35,180 nt of DNA from Apostichopus californicus (taxonomy: Eukaryota > Echinodermata > Holothuroidea > Aspidochirotida > Stichopodidae). How positions within the stretch are numbered: the first letter of the stretch is position 1; every line of letters begins with the position of its first letter. Location of the stretch: NCBI GenBank assembly GCA_020650975.1, contig JAIPMN010002455.1, positions 1-35,180 of the forward strand, written 5' to 3'. Shown in pieces: positions 22,576 through 33,799 of the stretch. Made by a program: the position numbers and the translations under genes. The notes under the pieces are model-generated. The model saw nothing but the letters and a program-made list of their open reading frames with translations. It searched no databases and had not been told where the DNA came from.

Positions 22576-23105
22576 GTGCTTTGTTTCAATAGGTATATAC
22601 CTAGATACTATATCAGTATTAATCGCATGTCAAAGAGCAATAAAACAAAAAGAACTACATTAAAAATCTTTTTCGAATTTTACTTTCATATAATCATTTT
22701 ACTCCTCAACCTAATGAAAAACATCGTTTTATTGGACCTTAGTATCGAATGTCGTCAACGGGTTACAAAAAAATCAACTAAAAAAATGTGCTTTGATAGT
22801 AAGTCTAGGTTTCCTGAAGGACGTCGTAGCTGTAAACCCGTGGAGTTCTTTTACAGAATGTACTTAGATCACATGATGCAGTGGAAGGGAACATAAAGGG
22901 TAGATGTTCATTCCAGGACAATGATTTGTACATTTTACACACAATTCAGAAATTCAGAAATTCAGAAACAGGTGTATAATAATATCGTTTTGGTTTTTAC
23001 ACCCTTGGTTATAGTCATAATCAACGTATCAGCTGTGTTGTACTTGCGTCGACAGGGGAGATACAGACACATAGATATATCGTATGAAAAACAATTCAAT
23101 ATCTT
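22576..23105 (+). other. AT-rich open frames with one membrane-like segment
   Basis: Two successive open frames (about 22576-22896 and 22921-23352, same frame, separated by a TAA at 22894-22896) lie in the last intron. The second contains a hydrophobic stretch, IVLVFTPLVIVIINVSAVLY, followed by basic LRRQGRYRH. That arrangement is membrane-segment-like and loosely recalls a receptor helix with a central Pro. No family is recognised, there is no good splice context, and the codon content is AT-rich like the intron. Probably not a gene. Confidence 0.1.
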
Positions 23106-23234
23106 AACACACAATTCAAATACCAGGTTTGGATCCGCCCCCTTTTTAACCCCCATCCCCAAAAATGTTGTTATTACCAGAACCTTGCATTTTGACCCTA
23201 ATTTAAAGCCTTCAGTAAATATTGCGCATTTCAG

Positions 23235-23371
23235 GTCACTACATGAAAGTCACCTTCAACGACCTCAAGGCCACACCCCTTACTCTTTACAAAGTTACAC
23301 CCAAGATAATAATCACATTCAAAACACTGGTTGTATTATTCTTGCCACCTGAAGAAAACACTTTCATTTAA
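23235..23371 (+). other. Exon-like segment, possible alternative last exon
   Basis: Within the last intron, CATTTCAG at 23227-23234 is followed by an open stretch whose first 45 bases are more GC-rich than the surroundings. If exon C were spliced here the phase would fit (one base plus two), giving a Gly and 44 further residues starting HYMKVTFNDLKATP and ending at TAA 23369-23371. The opening weakly resembles the start of exon D (VYKIHFYTPRL). Splicing here would remove the cysteine-rich C-terminus. The pyrimidine tract is poor, so this could equally be chance or a decayed exon copy. Confidence 0.25.
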
Positions 23372-23489
23372 TACTGTTGGCAGGCCGTACATATGCATAG
23401 ATAGTTCTTGATTTAAGAAATGTTCTGATTCAAGTAACGTAATGTTTCGGTTTGTAAATTAATACAAGGAAATGACATTCTATTTCAGC

Positions 23490-23896
23490 CAGTAGCGGAG
23501 CGCACATACAGTCAGGGGGGGGGGGGCGGATGCCCGCCCTGACAGACTCAAATGGACTGCTGGCACCCTTTTCAGCTTTTTACCACTTTTTACTTATTCG
23601 CGATTATTGACTTTTTTATTGCGCTCTCATCTACCTATTGACATTTGTCACATTTTGTTGGTGTAATTTTCTGACAAAATGCTCTAACGGCGGTCTTTAT
23701 GGTAATTTATCAATTGTTTTATCAATTTAGCAAGGCCCGGAAAGGGTCATTTCCGGCGATCTAGGGAGTATCTTTACTCCAAAAAATTCTATACCCTCCG
23801 CGCCAACCTGTGGTGGCGCTCCGCTTAGATAGTGTCGAAAGCGCCCCTACAGACCATTCTGGCCCCCCCTGACCAATACCCCTAGCTCCGCCACTG
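23490..23896. mobile_element. hAT-type MITE, copy 1 (407 bp)
   Basis: Left end CAGTAGCGGAGC and right end GCTCCGCCACTG form 12-bp inverted termini with one mismatch. Flanks ATTTCAGC (23482-23489) and ATTACAGC (23897-23904) are an 8-bp target duplication with one mismatch, which fits the hAT superfamily. The interior matches copy 2 over its whole length, including AAGGCCCGGAAAGGGTCATT. No transposase. It sits in the last sulfatase intron, 118 bp after the exon-like segment. Confidence 0.88.
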
Positions 23897-24280
23897 ATTA
23901 CAGCCTCAGATGCTGTACAAGGTTTGTTTGGAAACGAAACTAGATTTTGAATACATCCAATGTAATAGTATTGCAGTAAAGGAAAATGTCAATGCTTCTA
24001 CAAACTTGAATTCAAAGGGGTTTAATAAGTTTTAATTTGTCATTGTGGATAAAGATATGCCCATTAATGCTAATCCTGATATGGATATGTTAACTTTGTA
24101 ACCGTCCTTTCTCACAGTGTTTCTAATCTAACAAGTGGTCGATCTACAAATGTGTGCAACATCTTATGACATCTGCAAAAGCACAAACATTGAATGTTAC
24201 AGTAAGACGATTAATTTGAATTCTCTTGTCACCAAAGAAGACTTACAAGAATATGAAAATGATAGCTTTTCAAAAGTTTT

Positions 24281-24393
24281 TTTTATCTATTTATCAATTA
24301 TTTACTTCTTAAACATATTATGTGCCAGTGAATGTGTGCCTCATGGACATCCAGGCAATTTTTGTCTCCGTGGCTTCATAGAGTGAAACTTGG
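24281..24393. repeat. Direct repeat flanking exon D, upstream copy
   Basis: About 113 bp, including TTACTTCTTAA, GTGAATGTGTGCCTC, GGACATCCAGGCAA and TTTTTGTCTCCGTGGCT. A close copy lies 1000 bp downstream at 25281-25395 in the same orientation, so the last coding exon sits between two direct repeats. Confidence 0.88.
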
Positions 24394-24516
24394 AAAATTA
24401 TAGCTTTTCAAAACAAATCATCATATCTATCTACTCTAAAACATGAATCCAAATGAGCTGATATAGATAAATATGAAATGAATGTGAAATGTTATCTGAT
24501 TTAACCTGTCTTTCAG

Positions 24517-24953
24517 AATCTGCAGTGTATAAGATACATTTCTACACGCCAAGGTTAACTGAAGGACCCTACGGACAGTTGGGATGCTTCCAGGTATATC
24601 CATGCCGATGCTCTGGTCGTTACGTCAACATCCACAATCCCCCAATAGTCTACAACCTAACAGCCGACCCTTCGGAGATGCGACCAGAGGACCCAAACGA
24701 TCCGTACATCGGAGAGATCATCGACAAAGTTAAGAGTGCCGTGGACGAGCACAAGCGGGGGATCGAGAAGTCGCCGTACCAGTACGCCATCAGGAAAGTC
24801 ATCTTCCGACCTTGGAAACAACCTTGTTGCGAGGGCAGTGTCTTTCCGTTTTGTAAGTGTAAGGAGAACACTGACTTTGTCCTGCCTCTGCCAGATGACG
24901 GTCCCCTCAAACCGGAGGTGGAGGAAATCATGCCAAAGGTGCCTTCCAGCTAG
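24517..24953 (+). CDS. STS: Sulfatase exon D: C-terminal domain and stop
   Basis: This terminal coding exon is 437 bp long. It follows the acceptor CTGTCTTTCAG, completes a Glu codon and ends with TAG at 24951-24953. It encodes VYKIHFYTPRLTEG, a Cys-bearing loop (GCFQVYPCRCSGRY), NPPIVYNLTADPSEMRPEDP and, near the end, FRPWKQPCCEGSVFPFCKC. The last segment matches the tryptophan and cysteine-rich tail specific to STS-clade proteins. The sequon NLT is present. The acidic and proline-rich final 30 residues are not conserved with human STS as far as I can tell. The exon is flanked on both sides by copies of one direct repeat (24281-24393 and 25281-25395). Confidence 0.95.
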
Positions 24954-24991
24954 TCACCACCCCCCATCCTCAGGGATCACAAGAAAATATA

Positions 24992-24997
24992 AATAAA
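24992..24997 (+). promoter_or_regulatory. Polyadenylation signal AATAAA
   Basis: A consensus AATAAA starts 39 bp after the sulfatase stop codon, followed by a T-rich tract at about 25087-25135. It is the first such hexamer after the stop and would give a very short 3' UTR. Further AATAAA hexamers occur near 26172, 29093 and 29952, so a longer UTR is possible. Confidence 0.55.
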
Positions 24998-25280
24998 TGC
25001 TTCGTCCAAATAACACCTCTAAAGTATAGATGTCACTCACAAACTCGGTCACTCTAGTCAGACAGATTAAAGAGGTGTCAAACAATTACATTCTTTTTTT
25101 TTTCTTTTCTTTTTTTCCCTTCTTTTTTTTCAATCTTTCCCAAAGATTTGGTGAAAACATTCCTTGACTAATCGTCGCTCATCATTGCGAAGATTTTTAC
25201 AACGTGCAGTCTCAGTGACGATGTTTACTGATTTTACTCAAATCTATTTCATAAAAGGTTTGAATACAAAGATGGGTTTT

Positions 25281-25395
25281 TTTTTTAAATTTATCTCTTA
25301 TTTACTTCTTAATCATATTATGTGCTAGTGAATGTGTGCCTCTTGGACATCCAGGCAAATTTTTGTCTCCGTGGCTCCATAGAGTGAAATTTGGA
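25281..25395. repeat. Direct repeat flanking exon D, downstream copy
   Basis: Copy of 24281-24393 with a few substitutions and 1-2 base indels. It lies in or just after the sulfatase 3' UTR. Confidence 0.88.
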
Positions 25396-28150
25396 CGATA
25401 AGAATCATGAATTGTTCAATTTATGGAAATCCAAATGATTTGTACACCCCACAATGGCATTGTTAGTGGGAAGAAAACTCCTTTTAATAATTTTAAAATT
25501 TATGTAGTTACACACCATATGGTCCATACTGTCAGTGTATGAATGTCTGCATAATACATAAGGATCACTGTTAAATTCTAGTTTTATCACAGCAAGCAAC
25601 TAAGAGAGGAGATTGTAAGCTATCCTTCAAATAGCAAAGACTATAAATATATCAAAACACTTCACATTATCTATGTTCCATTTTCAGCTGACATATAAAG
25701 CAGTTTTGTTTGGCAACTTTTTGAAATATATGAAATATTTACTCAGATTTACTTTTTTTATTGGATCCAACTAGGATTTCACTAAAAATGGAAATTAATT
25801 AACAAGAATTAATTAATGAACCACATTCTTTGCTTGGTATTTTATTGCCATCACACATTATATTGTAGGGTAGAAACAGTTTGGAATTCAACTTGATAGT
25901 TCCCCCCCCCCCAAAAAAAAAGAATGATTTAAGTTGATTTCATTTTATGAAGTGAAGCTGGACAAAAACCAGTTACTGACCCATAGATGCTTTTTTGGGA
26001 TCTTGCTATCAAGTGGTATAGAACAATTCGTAAAAAATAACTCAAAAATCTAGTGTAGCCAAAAAAAATGACCTATACCATACCTCACTCTGTTTTTAAA
26101 TTGCACCAAGTTTGATATTTGATTAATCTTTGTAGATTACTATTAAATGGTAGAACAGCAGAATTGAGGGGAAATAAATCTTGTTAGATATATAAGAATC
26201 ATTAGGAAGCAAAGTTTTAGATATCCTTCACTCAGTTTTTTAACCTTGAATTTTGTACAACCCTGAAACAACAGTCCCACATAGTTTGGTTTGAGAACAG
26301 TTTTGTTACCATTTGAACAAAGGCTTTTTACTTTGAGAATTTTTTTTTCATTATTAATTTCTGAAAACACAATTGGTATGGCACTATTGTCATGAACACC
26401 ATGGAACCGAAATTGTTATCCAGGAATAACAAATGATTGCATTCACACAATGACCTCTTTGTTAAGGTTGGGGGGGGGGGCTGTGAATGTAGGTGTGAAC
26501 AGATTTTGCCACTTGCTATTCAAACATAGCCAACAACTGTTGTTATTCTCAATGTTGTGTGTGTCCTTGCGATCTGATTATGAATTCAGTGGTAACATGT
26601 GGAAGGGTTTCAATCATGCATATGCTTCTTTTTGTTGCTTTTTTGCAATTTAAGGAACTGTTTATCTGCAAAGTCTTTCACAGCCAGTTCTTGCTATTGT
26701 ACTATCACCCGCTGTAAATTTTGCAAAAATGAACAAAAAAATAATAAATGAAAAAAGAATGAAAAAGGTGCATGAAAAGACAGTTAAAATGATAAAGTTG
26801 TATTGCAAAAAGGCAAATTGGTATTAACTGTGGACATACATATGTGTGGACATGCACAGTTGAACATATTTATGTGTGCACATAATGTTTGTGACTTCTG
26901 AAGCTGTGTTTTTCTAGAACATATCAGAGTTTTGTACAAGATGATATGTCTGTAGCTGTAGTTTGATGGTTTCGGTATAGCTTTTCTTATTCAATTTTTC
27001 TCTCGCTTTTCTACTTATCCTTTTGTATCTTTCACTCTGGAACGATCTTTTGAATTGATGGTAACATCAAAGAATGTCCTGTATTCAATTCATTTGGAAA
27101 TGTCAGAAGGTTGCTGTATCTGTAACTTCCAATTTACAAACAGTTTGAAATGACTATTTCCGACTTTGTACTGTATACAGATATTATATGGAAATACTTT
27201 TTGTTTTTTGCTGCTTTTGATGTTGTACAACAAATTTTGAGTACAGTTAAAAAGTGTATGTATCTCTCCTTGTGTTGTGCTGAAGAATGACAAAATGAGT
27301 AACTGCTACCATAACTTTTACATCATGCTTCACCCATACCACATGCATTTTTTTCCTGAGACGAGGAGCTCATTAAATTGAGTCTGCATAGTAGATACCA
27401 TTTTTCACTTGACATAATCTGCTATGATAAATCTTTATCAATCTTCCAGATCATGAAAGTATTAACGGTTGTAATCCGTTGTAAATTTAACATTTCAAAT
27501 TATAAATGGCAGATGTTTCGCTATGTGGAAATCTCACCAAGTTTTTTCACAGATAGCATGTATCCAACCCACACAGAAATGGCGATTAGTCTGTTACCAT
27601 GGCTACTATGACTATAAAAGTACTCCCTTAAAACAGCTAGGTATGCTTAGTTGTAAAATACCCAAGGATGATTAATATGTACACTGTAGGAGAGATGTGT
27701 ATAAACACCAGCTTTGGGCCTGTAAAACCTCCTTTGGGTGGATCACACAGTAGGCCTACCACTGTTTTTTGTTTCATATCAGTATCTCTATAGTGAAGGA
27801 GGATGATACAAATGTTAATGGTTTAACAACCTATTTGGGAATATTAAGTCACAATGTAATATTAATTCGATGTCAACAGCTGCTTGCAGACTAGAAGACC
27901 TACTAAAGTGATTTTGTTCGTCGTCTCGTCCACTAACAGTCTGCCCTGAGTCTGTGTCGCTTAACTTCAGATAGTATTTTCACAATCACAACCTCGGCAA
28001 CCCTGATGTAAGAGGCTTAAATCCTGGAAAAAATAACTTTGTAAACCGTAGAAGAGTATATCTGTCTTATCTTCGTTATCATTTTTCCAACTTCTTTTAC
28101 TTTTCTTGTAAAGTACTACGAAATAGAACATTGAAATGAATATAAGAGAA
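25396..28150. other. Non-genic stretch, 3' flank
   Basis: No exon, RNA gene or bounded transposon seen. It has a C/A homopolymer run at about 25903-25921 and a G-run near 26469-26479. Open frames are short and AT-rich. It may include an extended sulfatase 3' UTR. Confidence 0.55.
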
Positions 28151-28223
28151 CAGACCTCATTAGGTGTGGATTGTTAACGAGATACTACAGACCTCATTAG
28201 GTGTGGGTTGTTAACGAGATACT
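28151..28223. repeat. 37-bp tandem duplication
   Basis: CAGACCTCATTAGGTGTGG followed by TTGTTAACGAGATACT(A) occurs twice in a row (start points 28151 and 28188) with one substitution, which indicates a recent event. Confidence 0.9.
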
Positions 28224-29396
28224 TTTGTTATTTCCTCATTCCTGTTACAAAAAATCATTGTTACCTCATATATATATCAGTTTGCATTATCAAAATAATG
28301 AGTCATAATATTTTTCCTCGTGTGCTTTGAAACGTGTTTGGTGAATGTCACGTTCTGGATCAATTTCAGAATTTTTGTTATGATTTTTATTTTTTGAAAA
28401 TAATTTAAAGATATCATATCACAAGGGTGGAAAGGTTTTGTGTACGGCGTAACATTAAAATGTGCTGATGTGATAACATGCAAGGGGTCAAACTGTCTGT
28501 TAACTCTCTGGGTTGTACATCTCTACCAATAGATTGATGGAAGGCTTGTGTGGGAAGCTTCTCTCCTGTTTTTTTTTTACCTTTTGTTTTTCTTATAACC
28601 AGAGGCATGGTGGTCAGTGGTGGTCAGTGGAGATTCTTTATAGGTCATGTACTTACTTAAAACATATTTTTGTGTTATCAACTCTCCAAGAGAACGGCCA
28701 CAAAGTCGCTGTGGATTTTAACAGTAAATAATACCGTATTGTATTTTAATGAAATTTGATAAATTAAATGAACAGTTAAAAAAAAAAAAATTATATGAGT
28801 GTCATTTAGATCTTACTGTATCGTTTTTGGTTTCAATGAGAATAGTATAAACCAATGCAGTCATGATTGCGTGTGTGTTTGCGTGTGTGTGTCTGTGTCT
28901 GTGTGACGTCCAGCTTGTAAATATAAGTATATAAGCCCGTATCATTATCAGTATACTTTGTATTATGCTCTATGACACCTCTGCTAACATCTTACTCAAT
29001 CAAGCCTAACTGTATGGTTACATGTATAAGTTGAACTTCAATATTTGTACTCGACTCAATCTGGTATCATTTATAGCATTCATCAAGTTAAATAAAGTTC
29101 TTCAATAATGTTTAACAAAAATCATTATTCTTAAGGTGAAAAAAAAAAAAATTTGTATGTATGGAATAATTTGATGGTCTGACAAAGTTATGTTGCAATA
29201 TTGTCAAGTTTCTGTTTTCTTGATTCACCTTTAAATTTTTAAAAAAAAATTTTTTTTTTTCTGATGGTGATATTCAGATGGTATTCATAAACAGTGCAAA
29301 TAGAGGGAATACGGTGGGACAAAACGCCATCTCTTAGAGGTGACTTGAATAGTTTGTTTTAATTTGCTTGTTTAAACAGCAACAGGTGATGGTTTC
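28224..29396. other. Non-genic stretch
   Basis: Nothing gene-like. It has A-runs near 28779 and 29139, a long A/T foldback at about 29240-29260, and a (GT)n patch at 28869-28905 followed by CCAGCTTGTAAATA, which resembles the start of the tandem array at 31363. Confidence 0.5.
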
Positions 29397-29528
29397 AACT
29401 CTAGACAATTTCCACTCAAATGCGTATTTAACATTGTGTAACTCTAAACGATTTCCACTCAATTCGTATTTTACATTGTGTAACTCTAAACAATGTCCAC
29501 TCAATTTGTATTATTTTACATTGTGTTC
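29397..29528. repeat. 43-bp tandem repeat, three copies
   Basis: AACTCTA(A/G)AC..TTTCCACTCAA and ACATTGTGT recur with periods of 43 and 42 bp (starts 29397, 29440, 29482). Small indels separate the copies. Confidence 0.85.
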
Positions 29529-30050
29529 CATTGGATCGGTATTGAAGAGCAATATTGCCCATTGTTTAATGCAAGCGTAGGTGATTTTCAAATCGTTTGC
29601 AAATGAAGCTTGTATCCGCAGTGACAGATGATATCCCCTTGTATGCTGATATTTGTGTGTGGGATGTACAAAGTACTCCAAGCATGGTACATTATTATAC
29701 TTATCAACAAAGGGTTTTTCCCTTCTTTTTTCGTCTCTCTTAATCATTTTCTTGATCTTTTTAACTTAATTAAATTCTTGTAATATGCTGCATGCTAATT
29801 TATGTTGGTATTTTTAATACTCGGCTTCTTTGCATAGAAGAGAAGCTATATATGTATATAAATGATTCACAGTTATCTTAATATGGATTTTTTTCTTTCA
29901 TTTATTCATGAATTATTCGTAACTTTAACCAAGGATAAAGAATGTATGTCAATAAAATGCCTGTCATAAGAAGAAATTTTGTTCACACAGATATTTCACT
30001 GCTGCAAAATAGATGGCATATTTAACCAATCAGGGATTAACTGTTTACCA

Positions 30051-30540
30051 CTCTGATAGGCTATGCATGGCATTGGCAGATGTACGTTCATTTGTAGAAT
30101 GTTTTCGCTATATAGGTTATGCATGGCTATGCATATATAGGCTATGCACGGCTATGCATAGCTCTGATAGGCTATGCATGGCATTGGCAGATGTACGTTC
30201 ATTTGTAGAATGTTTTCGCTATATAGGTTATGCATGGCTATGCATATATAGGCTATGCACGGCTATGCATAGCTCTGATAGGCTATGCATGGCATTGGTA
30301 GATATACGTTCATATGTAGAATGTTTTCGCTATATAGGCTATGCATGGCTATGCATCGCTCTGATAGTCTATGTATGGCATTGGCAGATGTACGTTCATT
30401 TGTAGAATGTTTTCGCTATGTAGGCTATGCATGGCTATGCATGGCTATGCATATATAGGCTATGCATGGCTATACATCACTCTGATAGGCTATGCATGGC
30501 ATTGGCAGATGTACGTTCATTTGTAGAATGTTTTCACTAT
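30051..30540. repeat. 111-bp tandem repeat, five copies
   Basis: CTCTGATAGGCTATGCATGG starts at 30051, 30162 and 30273, with variants at 30359 and 30480 (periods 111, 111, 86, 121). The units contain many ATGCAT palindromes and a nested GGCTATGCA short repeat. As 111 is divisible by three, one frame stays open through 30013-30405; its Cys- and Tyr-rich repeat translation is not evidence of a gene. Confidence 0.92.
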
Positions 30541-31360
30541 TCTGGTGTCTTAGTGTTGTACAGTGAACCAATTATTTATAGCACGTTGGTTGTACTGATG
30601 TTTGAATGCACATGATGTAAGAGCATGCACTAGTCATTAGTTGAATAGTACTGGCTCTTTCTGTCACGTTAACTGTTATTAATAGCAGACAAATATTTAT
30701 ACTGATTTGCATCTGTTATGAAATGCAACTTCTCTATTCTGTGACATGTGTCGATCTTTTACAACATACAACAGGCAGAGGTAATGTCGAGATGATTTTT
30801 TTTTTGCGATGGGGAGAAAGGGACGAAAGGGACGATGGGGAGAAAAGGGAAAATGGGGAGAAAAGGGACGGGATGGGCTGGAAGAAGGATTTTGAAGAGT
30901 CACTTGAGGCTGTTACATTTAGAGAACGATGATGTATCCTTTGACAACAGACTGAGGATGGTTTATTTAGCTGTATCTGGAATGAATTCTTTAGGCATTG
31001 GTTTATTACCCTACGTTAGCTACAATATGGGGACATACACAGCTGAACTATGCCCACATTAGATAGAAAGCATTAGATAGAAAGCATTCCATTGGTTCCA
31101 GAATCCGCTTACTAAAACACTGCTTAGATTATCTACTTAGGGTTCTTGTGGGTACATACATGTTAAACGAGTACAGAAACTGTTTAGAAAGGGACATACA
31201 GTACAACAAGTACTCAACCTGTTATTGAACAGCGCCCCCTTTATTATTATTTCTACTAGTTGTACATTAGCAATTCAAGGTTGTATGTTTTGCTTCAAAC
31301 CATCCAACTTTGACCTCTTTCGGTTTTGATGATAATCGTAACCTTTGTATTCATGATGGC
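30541..31360. other. Non-genic stretch
   Basis: Includes a purine-rich G/A tract at about 30805-30895 (GGGACGAAAGGGACGATGGG style). No exon recognised. Confidence 0.5.
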
Positions 31361-31362
31361 AT

Positions 31363-32063
31363 ATGTGTGTGTGTGCGTTTGGGATCCCCAGCTTGTGAAC
31401 ACGATATCTGAAGAAGGGAAGGTTGAATCAATTTGATATTTGGTGTGTAGAAGTACCACAATGAGCACAAGAAGCCTATTATTTCTTGTGGAGGTGAAAG
31501 GTCATTTGGGGTCACCAGGGATCAAATTGTAAAAAATATCTCAAGTAGGGAAGCTTGGGCAGACCTCATATTTGATGTGTAGAAGTACCATATGGAGTAC
31601 AAGAAGAGTATTGTTTTTGGTGGAGGTTAAAGGTCATCAGAGGTCAAATTTAGAAAACCTTGTAAACGTGATATCTCAACATTGGAAGCTTGGGCAGATC
31701 TCATACTTGGTATGAATGTGTATAACATGAGTAAAAGAAGCCTATTGATTTTGGTGGAGGTAAAAAAAAACGCCAAACATTTACTTGACTCCCCTCTTAC
31801 CTGTTTCTCTACACTAATGCACCTTCCTTAATATAATATCGCAAGGGAAGCTTCGACAGATCACATATTTGGTATGTGTAATTGTACCACATTTGAGTAC
31901 AAGAATCCTAATGTTGTGGGTGGAGGTCAATGGTCATTAGAGTTCACCAGGGTCAAATTGTGAAAACCATGTTTTACACAATAATTTCAACAAACACTGA
32001 TGTCATATTTAGTATGTTGATGTATCTATCACATTGAGTACAAGAGTCAATGGTCATTTCAGG
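31363..32063. repeat. About 125-bp degenerate tandem array with AGGTCA direct repeats
   Basis: After a (GT)n start and CCAGCTTGTGAACACGATAT, five diverged units follow at about 31393, 31527, 31649, 31828 and 31956. Shared words are GGGAAGCTTGG.CAGA, CATATTTGGT, TGAGTACAAGAAGCCTATT and GTGGAGGT.AA.GGTCA. The unit at 31527 holds a perfect AGGTCA-N4-AGGTCA (31631-31646). A roughly 50-bp foreign stretch interrupts the array at 31776-31827. Confidence 0.75.
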
Positions 32064-33799
32064 ACAGCCTGTGTCATTGTGAATATATTGTTTGTCACAT
32101 CACACTGCTTTTCACTGTATTACTAATATCAAGTATGTTGTACACCGTCACTCTACATAACGTCGGATCCATGAACAAAACTGCTCATCTCACATCATCG
32201 AAACCACAATGCATGTTTGCATTCGGGTGTGTTTTTTTCTTTTGTTTTTTTCTGACGTGTTCAATATTTAATTACCTGTCAAAGGGAATAGTTAACCAAG
32301 TTTCAGACTTACAATGTAGAGGATACAGTCGATATGCAAGTTGTAAATTTCCGCTTTATAGTTATTTCAGACCCTGCGCCAGACGTATCTAGTTTTTACA
32401 TCTTGATTTTGCAAGATACATACAAGACCGTGCAAGAATATCAGTGTTTCGTTCTCATATCTCTATATTAACGCAGATTTTGAAAGACAACTCTTACTGT
32501 TATGTTATACCTCAAGCATTTCTTTGCTAACATGAAAGCAAAATGAAGAGAAACCAAAGAAAAGGGGTGGGGGAGGGGGTCAGTATTTTGGTTTAAGCTT
32601 ACAAAGATATCGTACCTTTTTGTCTATCCCAGTATGACATAAAATGAACTTCCTTGCTCTGTAAACCTTTGTATAAGATATATCTTGTGTGTCTCTTCAG
32701 TATATAAATATGTTTACAGATTGTATTTGAAATTGCTCCTTGTCTGTTGGTGGGCAATAAGAATAAACTATTTATGGGCCTATAACACACAGGGTTTACT
32801 TGCAATCTCATGCAGCCTGTTATGAAGCAAACTCATATCAATATTTGTCCGGGTATTTTTTTCTTTCTATTCTTTCTTATCGGTTTGGTTTGTTTGGAGT
32901 TTTTCTCATTTTCTTCATCTGCGAAGGAATTTTCCGTGCTTCCCATATTTGCCATATTTCAGTTCTGGTATAATAAACTAAAGTTGCGTTCAAGCAAAAT
33001 ATTACCCCATGTGGTTAGAGCATAATTACATAAATGTTCAGACATGACCACCTTTTTTTTAATGTGATTCTGTTCATTGACATATTTCTTCTTTTTTAAT
33101 TTTAATGCTTTTTTTGTCATTTATCAAGTGTAAATACAGAGAAATGTGTGGCCTCTTTTGTATTTCTCAGCTTTTCTTTTAATTTTTTGGTTCATGCAGT
33201 AAAGTATGTTGTATAATGCCTAGGACATGCATGTACACAGAAAGCTTGTCATTTCCACGGAGTTTATAATAAATGCATCAAAAATCAACTTTTTTGTTTA
33301 AATTTTTGTTTCTCACTTTCTGCTTCCAGCCTGCTACTTCAACTTGCCTGAACTACCTAACATATTAGAAAGCTGGATTCTTATTCCCTACTCCTAGAAG
33401 GGAGCTGTTTTACTGGACTCCTGCTCCTAGCTAACAAAAACATCATAGTATTGTGATTACTGTATTCCCCTTTAATTTAAAACTAGAAAACACAATTGAA
33501 TGCCTCCCCTCCCTCGCCCCTCCACTCACCCCTCCCCCTGACCAACCCATTCCTCTCACCTATGAAGATTGTTTCTCCATTGCTTTCACCCACCAACAGA
33601 TGAACCTTTCGGAAATCAATTGTGTAGCCTACACACGAAACCTGTACGTGATGGGTAACACGCCTTCAACTGATCGGGTTCCATAATGCGACTTCCAATG
33701 AACATACGGCAATTGTCTTACCAAGGACCTCCCTTGTCATACCCGACTCCTGAGCAAGACGCTGTTGAGTCTGCTTAGCTACGCGAATGAGTCTCCCAA
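32064..33799. other. Non-genic stretch
   Basis: No recognised exon. It has a G-rich patch at about 32564-32580 and several T-runs. Open frames at 32135-32392 and 32810-33025 are Phe-rich translations of T-rich DNA. Confidence 0.5.

Larger units (their letters stand above)
14808..24953 (+). other. STS: Steryl-sulfatase-like gene, 3' part (four exons)
   Basis: Gene span for a membrane-bound sulfatase of the STS/ARSD/ARSE/ARSF/ARSH clade. These enzymes hydrolyse sulfate esters (STS: steroid sulfates) in the ER lumen or secretory pathway. Seen: four exons with GT-AG borders whose phases agree (1-1-1), giving about 509 residues to the TAG. Numbering from the first visible residue, the family active-site residues present are K44 and H46 (GKWHLG), H195 (QAHTQIF), D247 and N248 (TSDNGAH) and K273 (GGKTNTYEGGIR). 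Two hydrophobic helices at about 95-110 and 121-139 match the STS membrane hairpin. Sequons lie at N238 and N411; N238 matches a known STS glycosylation position. Human STS is 583 residues, so about 85-95 N-terminal residues are missing, including the signal peptide, the first metal aspartates and the CxPSR formylglycine site. Introns are 2268, 3274 and 3075 bp. Clade assignment is strong because of the hairpin and the C-terminal cysteine-rich end; the exact substrate cannot be read from sequence. Confidence 0.93.

Noticed and set aside
24135..24386. 83-codon frame just upstream of exon D.
   Set aside because: Its second half is the direct repeat also found at 25281-25395, where the frame is not kept, and exon D has its own acceptor at 24516.
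33300..33690. Possible exon after CTGCTTCCAG at about 33329, and a frame at 33453-33686.
   Set aside because: Stops appear soon after the acceptor-like site, and the second frame is C-rich low-complexity sequence without a recognisable domain.
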